Assembly: GCA_937943665.1 (NCBI GenBank)
Contig: CALEAR010000278.1
Span: 1 to 6,117 of the forward strand
Direction: 5' to 3'
Source of the DNA: an uncultured Alcanivoracaceae bacterium
GTDB lineage: Bacteria > Pseudomonadota > Gammaproteobacteria > Pseudomonadales > Alcanivoracaceae
DNA: 6,117 bases
The translations under genes and the position numbers were made by a program. The notes under the pieces are model-generated. The model saw only the letters and a list, made by a program, of their open reading frames with translations, had not been told where the DNA came from and did no database searches. Positions 1-5,146 of the stretch are shown one piece after another (positions within the stretch are counted from its first letter, which is position 1; each line of letters opens with the position of its first letter).

Positions 1-42
1 AACACTTTGTCCGTGGCGGACTAGCACCAATTTTGTCGTCAT
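1..42 (-). CDS. gpmA: Phosphoglycerate mutase-type protein, N-terminal 14 codons only
   Basis: Reading leftward from the ATG at 42 gives MTTKLVLVRHGQSV, open to the window edge. The KLVLVRHG segment is the start of the histidine phosphatase superfamily, in which the RHG histidine is the residue phosphorylated during catalysis. The short lead before it and the Gln-Ser that follow fit 2,3-bisphosphoglycerate-dependent phosphoglycerate mutase, which interconverts 3- and 2-phosphoglycerate in glycolysis in the cytoplasm. A ribosome-binding site (AGGA, about 6 bases before the ATG on the minus strand) supports this start. The gene is divergent from rnd. Fourteen residues cannot exclude another family member such as a CobC-like or SixA-like phosphatase, so the superfamily is firm and the exact gene is an inference. 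Confidence 0.7.
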   Translation of the reverse strand, partial: MTTKLVLVRHGQSV

Positions 43-75
43 GGAGATTCCTAAAAGTGGGTTAAAAACGCGCCT

Positions 76-84
76 ATGCTACCA
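76..84 (-). promoter_or_regulatory. Candidate extended -10 promoter for the divergent phosphoglycerate mutase gene
   Basis: On the minus strand these bases read TGGTAGCAT, an extended -10 (TGn followed by TAGCAT) about 34 bases before the start codon at 42. No good -35 is visible at the usual distance, which an extended -10 can tolerate. This is a by-eye match only. Confidence 0.25.
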
Positions 85-159
85 GAAAACTCCCTTAATG
101 TATTAATCTTGCAGGGCGGTTGAGGGTAAAGAAGGGGCCACTTTTATTGCTTAAGGGTT

Positions 160-165
160 TATACT
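160..165 (+). promoter_or_regulatory. Candidate -10 box for the rnd operon
   Basis: TATACT matches the sigma-70 -10 consensus (TATAAT) at 5 of 6 positions and lies 27 bases before the rnd ATG, implying a short leader of about 20 bases. The -35 region 16-18 bases upstream (around 137-143) does not resemble TTGACA, so the promoter would be weak or activator-assisted. The rest of 43-192 holds no open frame I can support. Confidence 0.35.
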
Positions 166-192
166 GTGGTTTTTGCTGTTTTGTGAGGTTTC

Positions 193-1272
193 ATGGGTTT
201 TCAGTGGATTGATTCACCACAGGCACTTGAGCACTGGTTGGCTCCAGTGGAAATAACCACCCCCCTGTATGTGGATACAGAATTTGTGCGCGAGCGCACC
301 TTTTGGGCGGATTTAGCCCTGATTCAGGTACGTGCCGGTGATCGCATTGCATTAATAGATGCGCCAGCCATTGGCCATGCGCGACCCTTGTTGGATCTTA
401 TAGGTGAGTACCCTTTGGTAATGCATGCATGTTCTGAAGATTTAGAGGTGTTGCATTACTTTTCTGGGGTAACACCGCAACAAGTGTTCGATACACAAAT
501 TGCTGCTGCCTTGGCGGGGTATGATTTGCAGCCGAGTTACCAACGGTTGGTGGAACAAATCGCTGAAAAATCCTTGCCAAAGGAAACCACACGCAGCAAT
601 TGGTTGGCGCGGCCCTTATCCCAAGAGCAGCTTGCCTATGCCAAGGCGGATGTGGAATGGTTGCCCACCCTTTATGAGCATTTGAAGGACCGTTTGCAGC
701 AGTTGGGGCGCCAAGCATGGTGGCAAGAGGAGTGTGAGCGTTTAAGTGAAAAAGCACTTACTCAAACCCCGCCAGAGAACATGTGGCGCCAAGTGAAGGG
801 CGTGGGGTATTTACAAGATGGCATGGCCTTAACGCGTTTACAGCAGCTAGCGGATTGGCGTGAGCGCGAAGCACGTAAACGCAATGTGCCTCGCAGTTTT
901 ATTTTGAAGGATGCGCTTTTAGTGCAGTTGGCGGAACAAAACCCACACACAATGCAGCAGTTAAAAAAATTAGAACTGCCAGCACCTGTGATCCGACGGT
1001 ATGCACAACAGTTGCTCGAACGGCTTGCTCAAAGCCAAGAGCTAGCCCCGCTGCCGTTGCTCCCGGGGCCACCCACCAAAGAGCAAAAGAAAACCATTCA
1101 ACGGTTGCGTAAAGGGGTGCAAGCCTTAAGTGAACAGTTAGAATTAGTGCCCGAGGTACTAATGCGTCGCCGTTGGTTAGAACAGTGGGTGCGCCAACCG
1201 GAGGTATTGCCTGAACCATTACAAGGGTGGCGCCGCAAGGTGGTGGTGGAACCCTTATTACCCTTACTATAA
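193..1272 (+). CDS. rnd: Ribonuclease D
   Basis: This is a 3'-to-5' exoribonuclease that trims tRNA precursors and other small structured RNAs in the cytoplasm. All DEDDy catalytic residues are visible. D28 and E30 lie in the DTEF motif (Exo I), D83 in HACSEDLEVL (Exo II), and Y149 and D153 in YAKADVEWL (Exo III). Their spacing is almost the same as in E. coli RNase D. The conserved SNWLARPLS stretch (135-143) precedes Exo III. A helical HRDC nucleic-acid-binding domain follows at about 210-285, then a Pro-rich hinge (LAPLPLLPGPP) and a C-terminal helical region. The length of 359 residues is normal (E. coli about 375). The ATG has a GAGG ribosome-binding site 4 bases upstream. It is first in a five-gene operon, with ycgL starting 9-24 bases after its stop. 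The family assignment is secure. Confidence 0.97.
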   Translation: MGFQWIDSPQALEHWLAPVEITTPLYVDTEFVRERTFWADLALIQVRAGDRIALIDAPAIGHARPLLDLIGEYPLVMHACSEDLEVLHYFSGVTPQQVFDTQIAAALAGYDLQPSYQRLVEQIAEKSLPKETTRSNWLARPLSQEQLAYAKADVEWLPTLYEHLKDRLQQLGRQAWWQEECERLSEKALTQTPPENMWRQVKGVGYLQDGMALTRLQQLADWREREARKRNVPRSFILKDALLVQLAEQNPHTMQQLKKLELPAPVIRRYAQQLLERLAQSQELAPLPLLPGPPTKEQKKTIQRLRKGVQALSEQLELVPEVLMRRRWLEQWVRQPEVLPEPLQGWRRKVVVEPLLPLL

Positions 1273-1296
1273 ACCCAGAAGATGAATATTGTGACC

Positions 1297-1578
1297 ATGC
1301 ATTTAATATGCTCCATTTACCGTAGTAGCAAAAAAGCAGAAACCTATCTTTATGTGGATAAAAAACAAGGGGTGGCAGCCATTCCAGAGGCGTTGGAAAG
1401 CCTCTTTGGCAAGCCCATTCACGTGATGGATATGTTATTAACGCCGGATCGAAAACTCGCCCGTGTGGATGTGGCGAAGGTGCGTGAGGCCATTAAGGAA
1501 CAGGGGTGGTTTTTGCAGTTGCCACCGCCCCCAGATGAAGATTTATATTTAGCAGAAGGGCATCAAGGTGCGCGATAA
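1297..1578 (+). CDS. ycgL: YcgL domain-containing protein
   Basis: This small cytoplasmic protein belongs to the YcgL family (old UPF0745 type), whose biochemical role I do not know. Recognisable family features are the N-terminal CSIYRSSKKAETYLYVDKK segment, the central FGKP motif, the LTPDRKLAR segment and the C-terminal QLPPPPDEDLY motif. The start is uncertain. An in-frame ATG at 1282 would add five residues (MNIVT), but the only purine-rich site (AGAAG, 1277-1281) abuts it with no spacing. Family members usually begin a few residues before the C-[SV]-IYRS motif, which favours ATG 1297 (93 residues); GTG 1291 is also possible. It follows rnd closely, and its last 11 bases overlap the next gene, so it is almost certainly co-transcribed and coupled to it. 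Confidence 0.9.
   Translation: MHLICSIYRSSKKAETYLYVDKKQGVAAIPEALESLFGKPIHVMDMLLTPDRKLARVDVAKVREAIKEQGWFLQLPPPPDEDLYLAEGHQGAR
1555..1560 (+). promoter_or_regulatory. Ribosome-binding site that sets the GTG start of ycgN
   Basis: GAAGGG lies inside the end of ycgL, 7 bases before the GTG at 1568. It supports translation from GTG within the upstream gene, where no ATG is suitably placed. Confidence 0.65.
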
Positions 1579-2047
1579 GTTTTGGGAAAAGTATGCATTG
1601 GAAGAGCTAACCACAGAAGAGTGGGAAGCATTGTGCGATGGTTGCGGTCGGTGTTGCCTTATTAAACTGCAAGATGAAGAAGATGATGAGCTGTATTACA
1701 CCAATGTGAGTTGCCAGTATTTGTGCCATGATTCTGTGCGGTGTACAGAATATGAACGTCGGAATGTGCTGGTGCCCACCTGTGTGCCCGTGACGCCGGA
1801 AATCGCGCGCGAGCCCTGGCTACCCAATACCTGCGCTTACCGCTTATTGGCGGAGGGCAAACCTTTACCCGAGTGGCACCATTTGGTGTCCGGGGATACG
1901 GAAACCGTGGAACAAATGGGGATTTCAGTGAAAGGACGTATTGTTTGTGAAACTCAAGTTTCTGAAGAGGAATTTGAGGAACATGTGATACATTGGGTGT
2001 CCCCAGATCCTGATGCCCCCGTGGAAATATGGAAGGAGCTCACATGA
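1568..2047 (+). CDS. ycgN: YcgN family cysteine-cluster protein
   Basis: The protein has 159 residues (E. coli YcgN is similar in size) and belongs to the CxxCxxCC family, proposed to bind zinc or an iron-sulfur centre; the physiological role is unknown to me. C23, C26, C29 and C30 form the signature (CDGCGRCC). Further cysteines at 49, 53, 59, 72, 89 and 127 give ten in all, enough for one or more metal sites. The C-terminal half is acidic, and no signal peptide or membrane segment is seen, so it is cytoplasmic. The start is GTG, supported by a ribosome-binding site 7 bases upstream and by the family N-terminus (FWE near residue 5). It overlaps ycgL by 11 bases and the next gene by 4 (ATGA). 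The ycgL-ycgN adjacency resembles other gammaproteobacteria and suggests related functions. Confidence 0.93.
   Translation: MRDKFWEKYALEELTTEEWEALCDGCGRCCLIKLQDEEDDELYYTNVSCQYLCHDSVRCTEYERRNVLVPTCVPVTPEIAREPWLPNTCAYRLLAEGKPLPEWHHLVSGDTETVEQMGISVKGRIVCETQVSEEEFEEHVIHWVSPDPDAPVEIWKELT
2033..2038 (+). promoter_or_regulatory. Ribosome-binding site choosing ATG 2044 for the small membrane protein
   Basis: AAGGAG lies 5 bases before the ATG at 2044. It falls downstream of the alternative in-frame ATG at 2029, so it can serve only the later start. Confidence 0.75.
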
Positions 2048-2382
2048 CAGAACAGGGTTATCACCTAGCTTGGGCCATTTATCTTGGCGGTGCCTTGGTG
2101 GCCTATGCTTGTGGCTGGTGGGTGTCACGCTCTTGGCCTGCGTGGCTTTCTTACCCCTTGCGGGCCATTACCTTAGCGCTCATTTTAACGCCTTGGACAG
2201 TCACCGATGAGGGCACAGCCAAAGGGCCTGCTTGGGTGGTAACAGTGTTTGATACCTTTGTGCTCGCCAATGGTGATCCTTTACGTGCAGGAGCGCCACT
2301 GATTGCGGCCTGCATCTTGGCGTTTATTGTGTCTTTGTTGGCTTGTGTTTGGTACTACAGCCGTCGTAGGAGGCAAACATAA
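2044..2382 (+). CDS. Small three-helix inner-membrane protein of unknown function
   Basis: I do not recognise a characterised family. From ATG 2044 the protein has 112 residues. An ATG at 2029 would add five (MEGAH), but the strong AAGGAG site and the ATGA overlap with ycgN favour 2044. Three hydrophobic segments are seen at about 8-27, 36-53 and 84-104. The middle one runs into the motif ILTPWTVTDEG, followed by a GPAWVVTVFDTF segment that could be a re-entrant or amphipathic stretch. The tail SRRRRQT is strongly basic, so the C-terminus is probably cytoplasmic and the N-terminus periplasmic; the basic loop at 28-40 agrees. The gene is coupled on both sides, by 4 bases to ycgN and 1 base to the HIT gene. 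Similar small proteins beside ycgN are sometimes labelled MFS transporter, which three helices cannot support. Confidence 0.85.
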   Translation: MTEQGYHLAWAIYLGGALVAYACGWWVSRSWPAWLSYPLRAITLALILTPWTVTDEGTAKGPAWVVTVFDTFVLANGDPLRAGAPLIAACILAFIVSLLACVWYYSRRRRQT

Positions 2383-2825
2383 TGGCCTGCGTGTTTTGCG
2401 AGATCCAAAGAGGCGAAGCCCCAGCAGCCATGATTTATGAAGATGATATGGCCATGGTGTTGCTGGATCTGTTCCCTGTGACTTATGGGCATACCTTAAT
2501 TATTGCTAAGCAGCATGTGGCCACCATAGGGGAATTGCCCCTTGAGGTGAATGTGCATTTGTTAACGTTACAACGCGCAGCCATTGCGGCTTTGCAGAAA
2601 GCGGATCCTAGTATTCAGGCGCAAAACTTGATAATCAATGATGGGCCTGAATCTAATCAGCATATTCCCCACGTGCATTGGCACATTATTCCCCGTCGTA
2701 AAGGGGATAACCTTCGCAGCTTAGTGAATTTTTACGGTCGATTTATCAACCGCTTTGGGTTGGCGAAACGTCAGCAAAAGCATGAAGCGCTCGCTGAAAA
2801 AATTAAAACCCACTGGGTGTTATAA
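2382..2825 (+). CDS. HIT (histidine triad) family nucleotide hydrolase
   Basis: The protein has 147 residues and is cytoplasmic. HIT proteins hydrolyse nucleoside phosphoramidates or dinucleoside polyphosphates such as Ap4A, through a nucleotidyl-histidine intermediate. The triad HVHWHIIPR is at H97, H99 and H101, where the middle His is the expected nucleophile. N86 and D87 (INDGPESNQ) occupy the usual nucleotide-contact segment upstream. C3 and C6 (CVFC), with H45 in the KQH motif and probably H97, match the structural zinc site of HINT-like members. The YEDD segment and the GHTLII segment are also typical. After the triad there is a basic tail (about 110-147) with a FYGRFINRFG segment. The ATG overlaps the previous stop by one base (TAATG), and AGGAGG lies 8 bases upstream. 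The exact substrate cannot be read from the sequence. It is last in the operon, just before a terminator. Confidence 0.94.
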   Translation: MACVFCEIQRGEAPAAMIYEDDMAMVLLDLFPVTYGHTLIIAKQHVATIGELPLEVNVHLLTLQRAAIAALQKADPSIQAQNLIINDGPESNQHIPHVHWHIIPRRKGDNLRSLVNFYGRFINRFGLAKRQQKHEALAEKIKTHWVL

Positions 2826-2840
2826 ACAGGTATCAAACAT

Positions 2841-2878
2841 AAAAAAAGCGGGTCAGTGTAAGCTGACCCGCTTTTTTG
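2841..2878. terminator. Bidirectional intrinsic terminator
   Basis: A 10-bp perfect stem (AGCGGGTCAG, 2847-2856, with CTGACCCGCT, 2863-2872) closes a 6-base loop TGTAAG. Seven A bases precede the stem and a T-run follows it; these can also pair, extending the stem to about 16 bp. It lies 15 bases after the HIT stop and 11 bases from the stop of the convergent TRAP permease, so it should terminate both transcripts. Confidence 0.93.
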
Positions 2879-2888
2879 TGCCTGTGAA

Positions 2889-5066
2889 TTACTCCACGAG
2901 GTTAGGTGTTTCTAGCATGTCCTGAGCAGAAGGTGCGTTGCTCATGGTTTGGAATAACCAATCATGCAAGGATTCAAACCCTAAGGGTAAGTAAGCCACC
3001 GCAATGAGGGCTGTGAAGAGCACCGCAATGGGTAGCAAGTACTTCTCGTAGCGGTACCAGAAGTTGCCCGTTTGGGGCTTAGCCTGTTCCACCACATCGT
3101 CGCCCACCACCTGCCGCGTGAGCAAATGGTTAAGCGCCACCGGCGGGGTGAGGTAACCAAGCTCAAAGGAGATCAAGGCCACAATCCAGAAGTGCAAGGG
3201 CTCAATGCCTGCTTTAAAGGCGAAGGGCGCAATGGTGGCGTTAATCAGGATCACAGCACCGTATGGATCCATGAACATGCCCGTGAGCACTAAGGTAATG
3301 GTGAGCACAATCATGGCAGCCCACACCGTGGAGAAATCATGGGGTACGGCATCCATGATGCCCACACGCTCCACCACTCCACCAATGCTTACCGAGAGTG
3401 CCATGAGCATGAGTAAGGCACCAATATGCACCGTGGTTTCAGAGGTGGCTATACGTACTGCATGCTCGAAGCCGCGGGGGCGTTCATAACCATCGCGAGC
3501 AGCTGCTTCTTTATCCGCTTCACGCTTCTTTTTGCTAGTGAATACATACTCATACATTAGGATGGCGAGCAGTATCACCGGCAAAATAATGGGTGCGGAG
3601 AACTCATCTAATCGTCTATCAAGAATGTGAGAGAAGAACATAACCACACCCGCAATAACCACCACATAAGGGATTAATGGCTTTAAGAGCTTAATACTCT
3701 GCGGTAAAGCCTGGCTGAAGGGTGCAATTCGCGCTGGCTCTCGACGGGCGAACTGTGAGTAGATAAAGAACAAGATAATGGTGAAGAAGAACACCTTTAA
3801 GCCTGAGCTAAAGAGCTCAGCGGTGGTTACTTCGTTATTCAGAGCCGCAATAATCACCACCAATAAGCACGGACGCAACACTACCCCCATGGAACCGGAC
3901 ATGGCAGTGGTGGCCAAGGCTAATTGAGGACGGGTGCCATTGCGGATTAACTCATTATAAATCACCGCACCAGCTGCAATCACAAAGATGCCCGAAGCAC
4001 CTGTGTAGGCGGTGGGTACAGCGGTAACGAGCAATACCACAAAGCATAGAAGCTCTGGGGACATTTGCCATGGGCGGAATACGTTAAACACCAACTGTGC
4101 TAAGCGGGTTTGCTTAAGCATCATCCCGATCCAAATATAAAGGGCTAGGTTCAGGAAGAGGGTGGAAAGCTCCATCATCATGTTCAGATAAACGCTGATG
4201 CCATGGTAATAACCTTGTCCGAAGAACAGGAACCCAGCGTTCAAGCACATAAAGGTGAACAGCGGGATGGTTAAAATTGCTTTACCCCAGTTGCCGCCCT
4301 CACGGAAATCCTTGCCGGGCTTAATGAGCTGCACAATATTAATCAGGGCAAGCAAAGCAAAGCCCGCGATCCAGAAAGGATGTAAGTACAAGTGTTGCAC
4401 TTGGATCCCTTCCGCTAAGCTTTCTAACTCACGGCCACGATACACAATGGCAGAGGTGAGTAGCATTAGGTTAGCCACTAGTTGAGCACCGGTGGCCACA
4501 TAGTGATCTTTCAGGGTTTGTATGGGGCGCAGGCTAATATGGTGTTTGCGAAGGGTGGTGGTGGCCGCACAAATGATTAGCAATAAGCACAGTAGTAAAC
4601 GCTTATAGCTGCCTAGTTCGGTAACGGCGAAGGCCACGGTTTTTTCCACAGAGCTGAAGGCTGCCACCCCAGGGGTAATGCGCTCTTGGATGCGCTCATA
4701 GTTTTCCCAGCGCTTTTCACAGTTAGCGATGCTGCGCTCAATGGAGCGACGAATGGCATCTTCATCAACGCTGGAGCCCAGAATATCGGCTAAGGGGTCG
4801 TCGGCGGCTTCGGCCTGACGTTTTTCCACTGTGCGTGCCACTTCAGCATCGATATCACGATCAAGATTACAGGAAGGCTCCGCAGCACCAGCACGAAGGG
4901 CAAAATATTCCTCCCAGTTTTGTTCACCGTATTTCAGAAGTTGAGAGTGAATGATTTCCCCAGAAGATAAAAAAACGGCGAGCAACAAAATAATAACGGT
5001 GGGTAGTGATGAGAACCACTCCCCAGGGGTGCGTCCCGCAAAGGTTAAACGTGAAGAGTTTTCCAT
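2889..5066 (-). CDS. Fused TRAP transporter permease (small Q plus large M subunit)
   Basis: This 725-residue inner-membrane protein is the translocating part of a TRAP secondary transporter, which uses an ion gradient to import a ligand delivered by a periplasmic binding protein. The Q-like part has four hydrophobic segments at about 21-40, 155-172, 190-209 and 230-248. The first two are separated by a charged periplasmic insert (about 41-153) with C66 and C116, far longer than in ordinary DctQ. The M-like part (about 262-700) shows a first re-entrant signature, TGASGIFVIAAG (355-366) with GSMGVVLRPCLLVV (391-404), and a second, FMDPYGAVILINA (598-610) with ELGYLTPPVALN (635-646). The second matches DctM well; the first diverges, with LRPC where DctM proteins normally have a PPS-type motif. 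A basic cytoplasmic loop (511-532, KKKREADKEAA) splits the domain. The ATG has AGGTG 4 bases upstream. It lies 80 bases downstream of the binding-protein gene and is probably co-transcribed with it. The substrate is unknown. Confidence 0.93.
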   Translation of the reverse strand: MENSSRLTFAGRTPGEWFSSLPTVIILLLAVFLSSGEIIHSQLLKYGEQNWEEYFALRAGAAEPSCNLDRDIDAEVARTVEKRQAEAADDPLADILGSSVDEDAIRRSIERSIANCEKRWENYERIQERITPGVAAFSSVEKTVAFAVTELGSYKRLLLCLLLIICAATTTLRKHHISLRPIQTLKDHYVATGAQLVANLMLLTSAIVYRGRELESLAEGIQVQHLYLHPFWIAGFALLALINIVQLIKPGKDFREGGNWGKAILTIPLFTFMCLNAGFLFFGQGYYHGISVYLNMMMELSTLFLNLALYIWIGMMLKQTRLAQLVFNVFRPWQMSPELLCFVVLLVTAVPTAYTGASGIFVIAAGAVIYNELIRNGTRPQLALATTAMSGSMGVVLRPCLLVVIIAALNNEVTTAELFSSGLKVFFFTIILFFIYSQFARREPARIAPFSQALPQSIKLLKPLIPYVVVIAGVVMFFSHILDRRLDEFSAPIILPVILLAILMYEYVFTSKKKREADKEAAARDGYERPRGFEHAVRIATSETTVHIGALLMLMALSVSIGGVVERVGIMDAVPHDFSTVWAAMIVLTITLVLTGMFMDPYGAVILINATIAPFAFKAGIEPLHFWIVALISFELGYLTPPVALNHLLTRQVVGDDVVEQAKPQTGNFWYRYEKYLLPIAVLFTALIAVAYLPLGFESLHDWLFQTMSNAPSAQDMLETPNLVE

Positions 5067-5116
5067 AGTGCACCTAATTTAAAGCCTGCGTGGTAGTAAG
5101 GTGGTGAATCAGCGGT

Positions 5117-5140
5117 GAAAAGCCCGCCAAAGGGCGGGCT
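5117..5140 (-). terminator. GC hairpin between the binding-protein and permease genes (weak terminator or attenuator)
   Basis: On the minus strand an 8-bp perfect stem (AGCCCGCC paired with GGCGGGCT) closes a 4-base loop CTTT. It starts 6 bases after the binding-protein stop codon and is followed by only a short T-run (about 4, then C). It could cause partial termination or block 3' exonuclease decay, so that the binding protein is made in excess over the permease. Binding-protein genes in other transporter operons often carry such hairpins. The short T-run argues against full termination. Confidence 0.65.
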
Positions 5141-5146
5141 AGGGGC

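Noticed and set aside
398..757. 119-codon minus-strand open frame inside rnd
   Set aside because: It lies antisense to the conserved exonuclease domain, its translation shows no family pattern, and no ribosome-binding site or context supports it.
899..1219. 106-codon minus-strand open frame opposite the HRDC region of rnd
   Set aside because: It looks hydrophobic only because it is the complement of Gln/Leu/Arg-rich coding sequence; it is a shadow of rnd.
2029..2043. Upstream ATG at 2029 as start of the small membrane protein
   Set aside because: The strong AAGGAG site lies after this ATG and 5 bases before ATG 2044, and ATG 2044 forms the ATGA overlap typical of coupled genes.
2044..2382. 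MFS transporter label for the 112-residue membrane protein
   Set aside because: MFS proteins have about 12 helices and 400 residues; this product has about three helices and no MFS motif.
3205..3489. 94-codon plus-strand open frame within the TRAP permease
   Set aside because: It is antisense to transmembrane coding sequence, with low-complexity Met/Ser/Thr composition and no motif.
5067..5116. Separate promoter for the TRAP permease in the 50 bases before its ribosome-binding site
   Set aside because: An AT-rich stretch (TTTAAATTAG on the minus strand) resembles a -10 only loosely and has no -35 partner at a proper distance.
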